Assembly: GCF_007993065.1 (NCBI RefSeq)
Contig: NZ_VOPL01000001.1
Coordinates: 868,001-932,000 of the forward strand
Direction of reading: 5' to 3'
DNA from: Paracoccus aurantiacus
GTDB lineage: Bacteria; Pseudomonadota; Alphaproteobacteria; Rhodobacterales; Rhodobacteraceae
Length of the DNA stretch: 64,000 bases
Of the stretch, positions 29,558-38,396 are shown in pieces (within the stretch, counting starts at the first letter, position 1; each line of letters opens with the position of its first letter). The notes under the pieces are model-generated. The model saw nothing but the letters and a program-made list of their open reading frames with translations, was not told where the DNA came from and did no database searches. A program made the position numbers and the translations under genes.

Positions 29558-30123
29558 TATCCGACCTCTTTCATAGCATTCTGAAGGGAAGCGAGCTTGG
29601 ATTTGATCGAGCTGTCGATCATCTGCGAGCCCAGCTTGACAATCATGCCGCCGATAAGACTTTCATCGACGCGCGTATTCAATTTGACCGTTTTGCCCGA
29701 TTTCTCGGCCAGCGTGGCGGTCAGACGCTTTTTCTGTTCATCGCTCAATTCGACCGCCGAGGTGACGTCGGCCGTCACTTCGCCGCGCTCATCCGCGATC
29801 AGCGCCTGAAGGCGTGTGACAAGCTGCGGCAGCGCGAAAAGGCGGCGGTTCTGCGCCATCAGCGCCAGCGTATTGGCGAGCGGGGCGGCAAGGCCCATTT
29901 TCTGCGCAACCGCCTGAATCGCCCCCTGCTGTTCGCTGCGGGTATAAACGGGGGAGCTGATCAGATCGCGAAGGGCGTCGCTGTCGCGAAGCGCGGCGCC
30001 CAGATCCTCGACCTGGCCAGAGAGCTGGTCGATCTCCCCTGATTCCCTGACGATGTCAAAAAGGGCCTGGGCATAGCGCCCGGCGATCGAGGCGGAAATC
30101 GAAGCGGAATTGGCCACGGTCAT
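29557..30123 (-). CDS. atpH: ATP synthase F1 delta subunit (OSCP)
   Basis: A 188-residue peripheral-stalk subunit joining the b subunits to the top of F1. [14 protein letters not shown] and the C-terminal [20 protein letters not shown] are family signatures. First gene of the operon; GGAAGG lies directly before the ATG. The F0 genes are not here, as in other alphaproteobacteria where atpIBEF is a separate locus. The 233-bp region upstream, up to the methyltransferase stop, contains no gene. Confidence 0.96.
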   Translation of the reverse strand: MTVANSASISASIAGRYAQALFDIVRESGEIDQLSGQVEDLGAALRDSDALRDLISSPVYTRSEQQGAIQAVAQKMGLAAPLANTLALMAQNRRLFALPQLVTRLQALIADERGEVTADVTSAVELSDEQKKRLTATLAEKSGKTVKLNTRVDESLIGGMIVKLGSQMIDSSIKSKLASLQNAMKEVG

Positions 30124-30356
30124 CCTTCCGGTTTACGCGTAACCCCGCCGGCTGGCCGTCCCGAAGGGGCGGTCGGTCGCGGGGGGCGCGGGTCTTGGGG
30201 TTGGACCTCACCGGCCCGTTATCTCGGGTGGTCTCTAGCAATTGTTTTTCGCACCCGCAACCGCCTTGAGCGCTATCATGTTATGCTTTTTGCGAGATCG
30301 GCAACGCTTCGCGCGGGTTCGCGCCTGCCGATGCGCCGGAAGATCTTCCCAGCCGT

Positions 30357-31187
30357 TTATCGCGGCGCGCGATCAGACTGTGACATTCGTTCCTCGACCC
30401 CGCGCATTCCCTGGCCGCCAAGCCCGCCCGCGGCGGGATCGCGTTTGGGGCGTGGACGGGCGATTCCCTCCAGAACGTCAAGCGGGCTCGGGACGGTCAG
30501 CCGGCGATCGGGCCCGACAGGGGCGTGAAGCTGCTTCGAAAACTCTGCCCAGGTCACACCTGCGACCAGCATGGAGGCGATCTTGCCCCCCACCCGTTCC
30601 CACCACATCGCGCTGCGCAGCCAGAAGCGACGGTCCGAAGGCGGGATATAGATTGCCGCGCCCGAACGTTCGGTCACGAAACCCGTTCCTTCTGCCTGGC
30701 GCTGCAACTGCCCCGGTGTGTAGCTGCGGCCAAAGCCGAAAGGCGTGTTGTCCGTCCGCGCCCAAAGCCCGGCGCGGTTCGGCACCATGACGACCATGCG
30801 GCCACCGGGACCAAGCACCCGCCACGCCTCGGCCAGAAGCGCCGCGGGATGGTCGGATGTTTCAAGTCCGTGAAGCATCACCAGCCGGTCGAGGCTGCCG
30901 GTTTCCAGCGGCCACGCCGTTTCGTCACAAAGAACGCTGTGATTTGCCATGCCAGCCGGCCATGCCATGACACCCTGCGGGCCCGGCATCAGCCCGGTTA
31001 CGCGCCGTGCCTGCGACAGATACGGCCGCAACATCGGAACCGCAAAGCCATATCCCGCAACGCTCATCCCCGTGATCGACTCGGCGGGCCAGTTCGTTAT
31101 CAGCTTGTCGCGCAGAATGCGCTGCGCCACCCGCCCGAGAGAGCGGGAATAGTAGAACCTGCGCAGGTCGATAACGTCGTGATGCAT
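30357..31187 (-). CDS. SAM-dependent methyltransferase, substrate unknown
   Basis: A 276-residue protein beginning MHHDVIDLRRFYYSRSLGRV, a conserved N-terminus of alphaproteobacterial methyltransferases encoded beside gloB. Class I methyltransferase features are partial: VAGYGFAVPM in the motif I position is degenerate, but LDRLVMLHGLE and WRVLGPGGRMVVMVPN (motif IV/V region) are clear. The start at 31187 fits the family; 21 additional codons upstream are open but unlikely. It is divergent from gloB with a 79-bp gap. Substrate unknown. Confidence 0.83.
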   Translation of the reverse strand: MHHDVIDLRRFYYSRSLGRVAQRILRDKLITNWPAESITGMSVAGYGFAVPMLRPYLSQARRVTGLMPGPQGVMAWPAGMANHSVLCDETAWPLETGSLDRLVMLHGLETSDHPAALLAEAWRVLGPGGRMVVMVPNRAGLWARTDNTPFGFGRSYTPGQLQRQAEGTGFVTERSGAAIYIPPSDRRFWLRSAMWWERVGGKIASMLVAGVTWAEFSKQLHAPVGPDRRLTVPSPLDVLEGIARPRPKRDPAAGGLGGQGMRGVEERMSQSDRAPR

Positions 31188-31266
31188 GGTGCGCCCGATG
31201 CGGCGAGGAGTGGTTGCGGTGAATGCCGTCGCGGTCCAGACTGCCCGCAAATGACAGGAGGTTGCA

Positions 31267-32022
31267 ATGACCCACCCAGATCAGGACGCCGAGATCGTCA
31301 CTGTCCGCTGCCTAAGGGACAATTACGCCTATCTTCTGAACGCCAATGGCAAGACCGCGGTTTTCGACGTCCCCGAGGCAGCGCCGATTCTGGATGCGCT
31401 GAACGCGCGCGGCTGGACGCTGGACCAGATTCTGCTGACCCACCATCATGACGACCACATAAACGGCGTCCCTGAGCTTGTCGCGGCGACGGGCGCGACG
31501 GTCACCGGCGCTGCCGCCGACGCGCACCGCCTGCCCGCGCTTGATGTCAAGGTCGATGCAGGCACAGACACAGAGGCGGCCGGAATTCCGGCAAAGGTCA
31601 TTGATGTCTCGGGTCATACCGTTGGCCATATCGCGTTCTATCTGCCCGCAATCGGCGCGGTCTTCACCGGCGACAGCCTGATGGCCCTGGGGTGCGGGCG
31701 CATCTTTGAAGGAGATGCCGCGATGATGTGGGACAGCCTTCAACGCCTGAACTCATTGCCGCCCGAGACGTTGGTCTGTTCGGGCCATGACTATTGCGCA
31801 GGCAACGGTGCCTTCGCATTAAGCGTCGATGGTGATAACGACCGCCTCAAGGCCCGGCTTGACGCGATTGCATCATCGGCGCAGCCCTGCGCGCCTGCCA
31901 CGCTCGCCGAGGAACGCGCGACCAACCCCTTTCTTCGTGCTGGCGCACTGGCAGCGCAGCTTGGCACGCCTGACGAGGCAGAGGCTTTTGCAATCCTGCG
32001 CGACATGAAGGACAGGTTCTGA
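31267..32022 (+). CDS. gloB: Hydroxyacylglutathione hydrolase (glyoxalase II)
   Basis: A 251-residue MBL-fold enzyme that hydrolyses S-lactoylglutathione to lactate and glutathione, the last step of methylglyoxal detoxification. The metal motif THHHDDHI is present, with further ligands in SGHTVGHIAFY, FTGDSLMALGCGR and CSGHDYC. The C-terminal glutathione-binding HAGH_C region ends the protein. A good ribosome site (AGGAGG) precedes the ATG. Confidence 0.95.
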   Translation: MTHPDQDAEIVTVRCLRDNYAYLLNANGKTAVFDVPEAAPILDALNARGWTLDQILLTHHHDDHINGVPELVAATGATVTGAAADAHRLPALDVKVDAGTDTEAAGIPAKVIDVSGHTVGHIAFYLPAIGAVFTGDSLMALGCGRIFEGDAAMMWDSLQRLNSLPPETLVCSGHDYCAGNGAFALSVDGDNDRLKARLDAIASSAQPCAPATLAEERATNPFLRAGALAAQLGTPDEAEAFAILRDMKDRF

Positions 32023-32232
32023 TGCCGAAGCACCCGTCCCCTCTGCTGTCCCGCAGTCTTGAAACCCGTGCAACCTGCGCCCAAATTGTGACCATGACCG
32101 GAAGATTTCGACGACCCTGCGAAAAAGTGACTTGAATCGCGGCGAAATCCACCAATCCTTAAACTGATGATGACAGTCTGTGCAGGTGGGCCGCTGAGTC
32201 CAAACCGCCGGACAGACTGACAGGAGACGCAA

Positions 32233-34551
32233 GTGCCTTCATTTTCGACTTCGCTGGAACAGGCGATCCACGCCGCCCTCGCGCTTGCCAATGAACGCCG
32301 TCACGAACTGGCAACGCTCGAACATCTGCTACTGGCCCTGACGGACGAGCCGGATGCAGTGCGCGTCATGCGCGCCTGCAATGTCGACCTCGCAGAGCTG
32401 CGACAGCATCTCAGCGACTTCATCGACGACGATCTGTCGACGCTGATTACTGATATCGACGGGTCCGAAGCAGTGCCGACCGCAGCCTTTCAGCGCGTGA
32501 TCCAACGCGCCGCAATCCATGTCCAAAGCTCTGGCCGGGCCGAGGTGACGGGCGCGAACGTGCTTGTCGCGATCTTCGCCGAACGCGAATCCCACGCCGC
32601 CTATTTCCTGCAGGAAATGGACATGACCCGCTATGACGCGGTGAATTTCATCGCCCATGGCGTCGCCAAGAATCCCGAATTCAACGAGCAGCGGCCCGTC
32701 TCTGGTGCGGATGGCCAGCACGAAGACGAGGCGTCGCCCGCGCAGAAGGAAGAGACGGCGCTCGATAAGTATTGCGTCGATCTGAACGCCAAGGCGCTTG
32801 ATGGCGATGTCGATCCGCTGATCGGCCGCGAGCTGGAGGTGGAGCGTTGTATTCAGGTTCTGTGCCGCCGTCGCAAGAATAACCCGCTTCTGGTGGGTGA
32901 TCCCGGCGTGGGCAAGACCGCGATTGCTGAAGGTCTCGCGAAGAAAATCGTTGAAGGTGCGACGCCGGATGTGTTGGCCGGCGCCACGATCTTCTCGCTC
33001 GATATGGGCGCGCTTCTTGCCGGAACCCGCTACCGCGGCGACTTCGAGGAACGCCTCAAGGCGGTGATGAAGGAACTGGAAGCCCATCCCGATGCGATCC
33101 TGTTCATCGACGAGATCCATACCGTCATCGGTGCGGGCGCGACCTCGGGCGGTGCGATGGATGCGTCTAACCTGCTGAAGCCGGCCCTGGCCGGCGGCAA
33201 GCTGCGCTGCATGGGGTCGACCACCTACAAGGAATTCCGCCAGCATTTCGAAAAGGACCGGGCCCTGTCGCGGCGATTCCAGAAGATCGACGTGAACGAG
33301 CCTTCGGTGCCGGATTCGATCAAGATCCTGATGGGTCTGAAGCCGCATTTCGAAGCCCATCACGAATTGCGCTATACCAACGAAGCCATCAAGACCGCCG
33401 TCGAGTTGGCATCCCGGTATATCAATGACCGCAAGCTGCCCGACTCGGCCATCGACGTGATCGACGAGGCCGGTGCCGCGCAGCACCTGGTGGCAGAATC
33501 CAAGCGCCGCAAGACAATCTCTCCCAAAGAGATCGAGGCGGTCGTGGCCAAGATCGCGCGCATTCCCCCGAAGAATGTGTCGAAAGACGATGCAGAGGTT
33601 CTGCGCGATCTCGATGTCACGCTGAAGCGCGTTGTCTTCGGGCAGGATGCAGCGATCGACGCGCTGTCGTCGGCGATCAAACTGGCGCGTGCCGGGCTTC
33701 GCGAACCTGAAAAGCCGATCGGCAACTATCTGTTTGCAGGACCGACCGGCGTCGGCAAAACCGAGGTTGCCAAGCAGCTTGCGGATTCGCTTGGCGTGGA
33801 ACTGCTGCGTTTCGACATGTCGGAATTCATGGAGAAGCATGCCGTTTCCCGCCTGATCGGTGCGCCGCCCGGCTATGTCGGCTTCGACCAGGGCGGGATG
33901 CTGACCGACGGTGTCGATCAGAACCCGCATTGCGTGCTGCTTCTGGACGAGATCGAGAAGGCGCACCCGGATGTCTACAACATCCTGCTGCAGGTCATGG
34001 ATCACGGCAAGCTGACCGACCATAACGGCCGGACAACGGATTTCCGAAACGTGATCATCATCATGACGTCGAATGCGGGGGCGTCTGATCTTGCTCGCGC
34101 GGCCATCGGCTTCGGCCGCGACCGTCGTGAAGGTGATGACAAGGAAGCGATCGAAAAGCTCTTCACACCCGAATTCCGCAACCGTCTGGACGCGATCATC
34201 AGCTTCGCCCCCCTCTCTCGCGAGGTGATCGTTCAGGTGGTCGAGAAGTTCATCCTGCAGCTGGAGGCGCAACTGATCGACCGCAACGTCCATATCGAGC
34301 TGACCGACGAAGCGTCGAACTGGCTGGCTGAACACGGTTATGACGACAAGATGGGCGCCCGCCCGCTTGGCCGCGTCATTCAGGAGACGATCAAGAAGCC
34401 GCTTGCCGAAGAGCTTCTGTTCGGTCGCCTGACGAAAGGCGGCGTGGTCAAGGTGCGGATCGAGGATGACAAGCCCACCTTCGATATCTCTGGCCCCGAA
34501 GCGCCTCGGATCGGCGGCAAGGCGAAACCGCCGCTTCTGACGGCAGACTGA
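32233..34551 (+). CDS. clpA: ClpA ATPase subunit of the Clp protease
   Basis: A 772-residue HSP100 unfoldase that feeds substrates to ClpP. It has the N-terminal Clp_N repeats (1-150), a first AAA+ domain (Walker [16 protein letters not shown], Walker [13 protein letters not shown]) and a second ([28 protein letters not shown]). The short linker without a long middle coiled coil distinguishes it from ClpB. The start is GTG with AGGAG six bases upstream. No clpS precedes it in the 210-bp gap after gloB, where only noncoding sequence is seen. Confidence 0.96.
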   Translation: MPSFSTSLEQAIHAALALANERRHELATLEHLLLALTDEPDAVRVMRACNVDLAELRQHLSDFIDDDLSTLITDIDGSEAVPTAAFQRVIQRAAIHVQSSGRAEVTGANVLVAIFAERESHAAYFLQEMDMTRYDAVNFIAHGVAKNPEFNEQRPVSGADGQHEDEASPAQKEETALDKYCVDLNAKALDGDVDPLIGRELEVERCIQVLCRRRKNNPLLVGDPGVGKTAIAEGLAKKIVEGATPDVLAGATIFSLDMGALLAGTRYRGDFEERLKAVMKELEAHPDAILFIDEIHTVIGAGATSGGAMDASNLLKPALAGGKLRCMGSTTYKEFRQHFEKDRALSRRFQKIDVNEPSVPDSIKILMGLKPHFEAHHELRYTNEAIKTAVELASRYINDRKLPDSAIDVIDEAGAAQHLVAESKRRKTISPKEIEAVVAKIARIPPKNVSKDDAEVLRDLDVTLKRVVFGQDAAIDALSSAIKLARAGLREPEKPIGNYLFAGPTGVGKTEVAKQLADSLGVELLRFDMSEFMEKHAVSRLIGAPPGYVGFDQGGMLTDGVDQNPHCVLLLDEIEKAHPDVYNILLQVMDHGKLTDHNGRTTDFRNVIIIMTSNAGASDLARAAIGFGRDRREGDDKEAIEKLFTPEFRNRLDAIISFAPLSREVIVQVVEKFILQLEAQLIDRNVHIELTDEASNWLAEHGYDDKMGARPLGRVIQETIKKPLAEELLFGRLTKGGVVKVRIEDDKPTFDISGPEAPRIGGKAKPPLLTAD

Positions 34552-34595
34552 ACGCGCCCCGGTTTCCGGGCGCCCGCGCAAGCGGATATGTGATG

Positions 34596-34633
34596 AAAGG
34601 GCCGCCACGTTTCAGACGTGGCGGCCCTTTCGC
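34596..34633. terminator. Bidirectional terminator between clpA and the marR gene
   Basis: A perfect 15-bp stem (AAAGGGCCGCCACGT / ACGTGGCGGCCCTTT) with loop TTCAG lies between convergent genes. Its A/T ends suit termination in both directions. Confidence 0.9.
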
Positions 34634-34657
34634 ATTCGTCACCATGGCGGCACGAGG

Positions 34658-35098
34658 TCAGGTCTGGTCCGCGCCTGAAGACTCTGCAGCTTCGGCGGCA
34701 GTGACTGCCCGCGCAGCAAGCGCGATGAAATCGCGATATTCGTCATCGCTCAGTCCCGGCAGAATATCGCGCTGCAATTCCCCTACGACCGGTGCCAGCG
34801 CCCGAAGCGCAGCCGTGCCGCTCTCTGTCAGCCACAACTCGCGGGCACGTTTGTCGCGCTCGCTGATCTTGCGGGCAATCAACCCTTTCTGGACAAGCCT
34901 GTCCACCACCGCGCCAATCGTCGCGCGATCTTTCGCGACCGCCCCGGCAAGTCCGGCCTGATCAATGCCGGGGCTGCTTTCCAGTGCGTCAAGTGCCGCG
35001 AATTGAACGGCGGTCAGGTCACTGCCCTCTGCCTGCACGCGCTGAGTGAAAATCTGTGTCGAAATCTGGTGAAGCCGCCGGATCAGATGACCGGGCAT
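34658..35098 (-). CDS. MarR-family regulator, probable MobR-type repressor
   Basis: A 146-residue winged-helix protein from the ATG at 35098 (MPGHLIRRLHQISTQIF). The DNA-binding region reads DQAGLAGAVAKDRATIG with wing segment ISERDKRARELWLTESG. A TTG at 35116 preceded by GAGGGGA is an equally possible start adding six residues. It is divergent from the 3-hydroxybenzoate monooxygenase gene, as MobR is from mobA in Comamonas, and operator-like repeats lie between them; control by 3-hydroxybenzoate is therefore a strong inference. Confidence 0.88.
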   Translation of the reverse strand: MPGHLIRRLHQISTQIFTQRVQAEGSDLTAVQFAALDALESSPGIDQAGLAGAVAKDRATIGAVVDRLVQKGLIARKISERDKRARELWLTESGTAALRALAPVVGELQRDILPGLSDDEYRDFIALAARAVTAAEAAESSGADQT

Positions 35099-35160
35099 TT
35101 CCGTGCTGCGCGCCAAAGCGTCCCCTCTCCCCAACTTTTTCAGGCAGGATACACGAAAAT

Positions 35161-35182
35161 TAGTATCTGCACATATTAATTC
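35161..35182. promoter_or_regulatory. Operator-like repeat copy 1 (marR/mobA region)
   Basis: A 22-bp AT-rich sequence that recurs 42 bases downstream with 17 of 22 positions identical. It is also nearly palindromic: AATTAGTAT (35158-35166), CTGCAC, then ATATTAATT (to 35181) with one mismatch between arms, the form expected for a MarR dimer site. Confidence 0.6.
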
Positions 35183-35202
35183 TTGCCGTGTCGACAAGTT
35201 TA

Positions 35203-35224
35203 TAGTAAGCACACATATCAATTC
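35203..35224. promoter_or_regulatory. Operator-like repeat copy 2 (marR/mobA region)
   Basis: TAGTAAGCACACATATCAATTC shares TAGTA, CACATAT and AATTC with copy 1. It is less palindromic than copy 1. Its end is 16 bases before the monooxygenase ATG and 6 bases before its GGAGGA ribosome site, so a bound repressor would block the promoter or initiation. Confidence 0.55.
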
Positions 35225-35240
35225 AGTCAGGGAGGATCGC

Positions 35241-37145
35241 ATGCAGTATCATCTTAATGGTTTTCGCCCCGGTGACCCGGAACTGGCCGAGGCAGCGCCG
35301 GGCCGGCCGGCAGATCGCGATATACTGCCCGAACAGGTCGATGTCCTGATCGTTGGTTGCGGACCCGCCGGCCTGACGCTCGCCGCGCAACTTTCCGCCT
35401 TCCCGGAGATCACGACCCGCATTGTCGAACGTAAGGACGGCCCGATGGAAAAGGGTCAGGCGGACGGAATCTCGTGTCGCTCGATGGAGATGTTCGAGGC
35501 CTTCGGATTTGCCGAAAAGGTTCTCAAGCAGGGCTACTGGGTCAACGAAACGACCTTCTGGAAACCCAACCCGGCAAAGCCTGAACATTTGATGCGCAAC
35601 GGGCGTATTCAGGATGTGGAGGACGGGCTTTCCGAGATGCCTCATGTCATCCTGAATCAGGCGCGCGTACACGACATGTATCTGGAGATCATGCGCAAAT
35701 CTCCATCGCGGCTGGAGCCGGACTATTCTCTTGAACTGGCGGATCTTCACATAGATCAGGGCGGTGACTATCCCGTCGAGGTGACGCTGGAACGGACAGA
35801 TCCTGAACACGAGGGCCAGCAGGTGCGCCTGCGCGCGAAGTATGTTGTCGGCTGCGATGGCGCGCGCAGCAATGTGCGCCGCGCGTTTGGGCGGCAGTTG
35901 AAAGGCGACAGCGCCAATCAGGCATGGGGGGTCATGGATGTGCTTTGCGACACCGATTTCCCCGACATTCGCTGCAAGACGCTGATCCAGTCCGCGGACG
36001 AGGGAAATATCATCATCATCCCGCGCGAAGGCGGCTATCTCACGCGCCTTTATATCGAGCTCGACAAGCTTGATCGCGATGAACGTGTGGCCAACCGCAA
36101 TATCCAGCTGGATCAGTTGATCGCAGCGGCACAGCGGATTTTTCGGCCCTATCGCTTCGAGGTCAAGGAAACTGCGTGGTGGTCGGTCTATGAAATCGGG
36201 CAGCGCCTGACCGACAAGTTCGACGACGTGCCGGAAGGCGATGACCGCCTGCCCCATGTCTTCATCTGCGGCGATGCCTGCCACACCCACAGTCCCAAGG
36301 CAGGTCAGGGGATGAACGTTTCCATGGGCGACGCTTTCAATCTGGGCTGGAAGCTGGCCGCGGTCCTGCGCGGACAATCCGCGCCGCAATTGCTGGCAAG
36401 CTATTCAGAGGAACGACAGGCGGTGGCGCAGGATCTGATCGGCTTCGATCGCGAGTGGTCAAAGATCATGAGCGAGCGCCCGGAAACCGCCAGCGATGAC
36501 AGCGATGTGCCGAAATTCCAGAACTATTTCATCAAGCATGGGCGCTATACGGCTGGAATGTCGGTAACTTACGAGCGCTCGGCGCTGACCGGAGCCACGG
36601 ATCATCAGAACCTGGCGAAAGGGTTTGAGATCGGCAGCCGCTTCCATTCTGCGCCCGTCATCCGTCTGGCCGATGCCAAGCCTATGGAACTGGGCGAGAC
36701 CGTCAAGGCCGACGCGCGGTGGCGCATCTTCGCGTTCAGCCCTGACGAGCAGCCATCGGCAGAGGGATCTGCGATCGCCCGGCTATGCGATTTCCTGCAG
36801 AGCGAAGCTTCGCCCATTATCCGTCACACGCCGAAAGGTGCCGATATCGACAGCGTCATCGACTTTCGCGCGATCTTCCAGCAGCCCTATCGTGACCTTG
36901 CGGTCGAAGAAATGCCCGCGCTGCTGCTTCCGAAGAAAGGCAAGCTGGGTCTTGTCGACTATGAAAAAATGTTCTGCCCGGACCTTAAATCGGGACGCGA
37001 CATCTTCGATCTTCGAGAGATCGACCGTTCGCGGGGTGCCATCGTGATTGTCCGGCCCGATCAGTATGTGGCGCATGTTCTGCCAATCGACGCGCATCAG
37101 CAACTTGCCGATTTTTTCGCAGGCGTCCTGCTGGACCGGAACTGA
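35241..37145 (+). CDS. mobA: 3-hydroxybenzoate 4-monooxygenase (MobA-type flavoprotein)
   Basis: A 634-residue class A flavoprotein monooxygenase. Seen: the FAD Rossmann motif IVGCGPAGLTLAAQL, the DG motif VVGCDGARSNVRR, the FAD-ribityl motif CGDACHTHSPKAGQGMN, and a C-terminal thioredoxin-like domain. Length and N-terminus (MQYHLNGFRPG) agree with Comamonas MobA, which hydroxylates 3-hydroxybenzoate to protocatechuate with NADPH and O2; phenol 2-monooxygenase is the nearest other option. The start follows GGAGGA by four bases. Regulated probably by the divergent MarR protein. No protocatechuate ring-cleavage genes are in the window. Confidence 0.88.
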   Translation: MQYHLNGFRPGDPELAEAAPGRPADRDILPEQVDVLIVGCGPAGLTLAAQLSAFPEITTRIVERKDGPMEKGQADGISCRSMEMFEAFGFAEKVLKQGYWVNETTFWKPNPAKPEHLMRNGRIQDVEDGLSEMPHVILNQARVHDMYLEIMRKSPSRLEPDYSLELADLHIDQGGDYPVEVTLERTDPEHEGQQVRLRAKYVVGCDGARSNVRRAFGRQLKGDSANQAWGVMDVLCDTDFPDIRCKTLIQSADEGNIIIIPREGGYLTRLYIELDKLDRDERVANRNIQLDQLIAAAQRIFRPYRFEVKETAWWSVYEIGQRLTDKFDDVPEGDDRLPHVFICGDACHTHSPKAGQGMNVSMGDAFNLGWKLAAVLRGQSAPQLLASYSEERQAVAQDLIGFDREWSKIMSERPETASDDSDVPKFQNYFIKHGRYTAGMSVTYERSALTGATDHQNLAKGFEIGSRFHSAPVIRLADAKPMELGETVKADARWRIFAFSPDEQPSAEGSAIARLCDFLQSEASPIIRHTPKGADIDSVIDFRAIFQQPYRDLAVEEMPALLLPKKGKLGLVDYEKMFCPDLKSGRDIFDLREIDRSRGAIVIVRPDQYVAHVLPIDAHQQLADFFAGVLLDRN

Positions 37146-37149
37146 CTGA

Positions 37150-37182
37150 AAAAACGGCCCGCTCGATTCAAGGCGGGCCGTC
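37150..37182 (-). terminator. Terminator between mobA and dctP-like gene
   Basis: A 9-bp stem (ACGGCCCGC / GCGGGCCGT) lies between convergent genes. On the minus strand it is followed by a run of T (AAAAA on the plus strand just left of it), so it chiefly ends transcription of the TRAP protein gene. Confidence 0.8.
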
Positions 37183-37204
37183 TGAATTGCTGATCTTTCA
37201 GGGT

Positions 37205-38188
37205 TTACTGCTTCAGCGCTTCGACGAACGCAGTTGCGTCCAGCCCCTCTGCATCAGCGTCCGCGATCACTTTTTCGACGACCGGGGCAGAAGCCGCGTT
37301 GAATTTCTCGACCTCTTCGGGGGCCAGTGTGATGACCTCCTTGCCCTCTGTCGCGCCGAAATCCTCAAGCGCTTTGGTGGCAACGCCGTTCCACGCGGCA
37401 CTGCCATCCGTCGCAGCCTGCTTGCCCGCGTCCAGAAGGACCTTCTGCTGATCTTCGCTGAGATCGCGGAACTTGTCGCGGTTCATGATCAGGAAGAATT
37501 CCGAAATCGAGGTTTCCATGCCCTGCGTGACCGAGCCGGTCACTTCGGCCAGCTTGAACGCGCTCAGCGCGGTGGCGTCGATCATCGCGCCGTCCAGCAC
37601 GCCGGTTTGCATGGCGTTATAGATTTCGGGCGCGGGCATCGAAACCGGCGATCCGCCCCATGCTTCGACCACGAGACCGGCATTGCGCGAGGGCACGCGA
37701 ATCTTCATGCCTTTCATATCTTCCAGCGTGCGCACCGGCTTCGATCCCATCAGCAAAAGGTTCGGCGCGTTATTCCACAGGCCCAGCAGAACGACCCGTT
37801 TATATTCGTCTTCCAGCATGTCGGTATGCGCAGAGAGCTTTTCAGTGCCGGTATCGGCTGAAATCACGCCTGGCAGTTCGGCCAGCAGGGTCTTGGGGAA
37901 CGTGGTCGCAGTATAGCCCGGAAGACTGAACGCGATGTCGGCGAGCCCGTCGACAACGCGGTTATACTGATCCGCCGGCCCCGGCCCGAGTTCGCCACCC
38001 ATATACTGCTTGATCGTGATCTCGCCATTCGTCCCGGCCGAAACCGCCTCGGCAAATGGATTATAGACCTGTTCGACCACGAAATGGGTCGGTGGCTGAA
38101 AATCGGCGAGCTTCAGTTCGTCTGCCTGTGCTGCAAGCGCAGTGAAGCAGATGGTGGCAGCGGCCGCACCGAGTTTTGCTGCGAACAT
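37205..38188 (-). CDS. TRAP transporter substrate-binding protein (DctP family), orphan
   Basis: A 327-residue periplasmic protein with a Sec signal peptide (cleavage probably after residues ALAAQA, about 22). DctP features include QYNRVVDGLADIAFSLPGY, MKGMKIRVPSRN with the substrate-carboxylate arginine, and the YNAMQTGVLDGAMID segment. GGGAGG precedes the ATG. TRAP binding proteins need DctQ and DctM membrane partners, and neither is adjacent. It neighbours the hydroxybenzoate monooxygenase, so an aromatic or other organic acid is a possible ligand (inference only). Confidence 0.9.
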   Translation of the reverse strand: MFAAKLGAAAATICFTALAAQADELKLADFQPPTHFVVEQVYNPFAEAVSAGTNGEITIKQYMGGELGPGPADQYNRVVDGLADIAFSLPGYTATTFPKTLLAELPGVISADTGTEKLSAHTDMLEDEYKRVVLLGLWNNAPNLLLMGSKPVRTLEDMKGMKIRVPSRNAGLVVEAWGGSPVSMPAPEIYNAMQTGVLDGAMIDATALSAFKLAEVTGSVTQGMETSISEFFLIMNRDKFRDLSEDQQKVLLDAGKQAATDGSAAWNGVATKALEDFGATEGKEVITLAPEEVEKFNAASAPVVEKVIADADAEGLDATAFVEALKQ

Positions 38189-38340
38189 GATATTCCTCCC
38201 AAAAGGTTTTTTGTCGGCGTGAGCGCCGATTAACCCTGTTTATAACGCGGCGCAGACCGATGCGGCGATGAAATAATCGCCAGCTCAGCATAATCTGGCG
38301 CTATAGTTACTGGGCCAAGCAGTGATGCTGGCGTTCACAC

Positions 38341-38371
38341 AAAAAAGCCCGGACGCATTCGGCGCCCGGGC
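38341..38371 (-). terminator. Terminator after ilvE
   Basis: On the minus strand a GCCCGG-type stem (outer GCCCGG / CCGGGC, extended with one mismatch) is followed by TTTTTT, about 25 bases after the ilvE stop. The remainder of the 208-bp gap to the dctP-like start shows no gene. Confidence 0.82.
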
Positions 38372-38396
38372 GGTTCCGCTTCATCTGATCGTCCGA

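Noticed and set aside
30124..30356. Possible atp operon promoter TTGCGG-N17-TAGAGA
   Set aside because: The -10 half is too poor to report as a site; the start needs mapping.
32023..32232. Possible clpS gene or heat-shock promoter before clpA
   Set aside because: No clpS-like reading frame is present. CTTGAA near 32132 resembles a sigma32 -35 element, but no -10 at proper spacing was found.
32329..34608. A 759-codon minus-strand frame over clpA
   Set aside because: Mirror of the ClpA coding sequence, without domain signals or a ribosome site.
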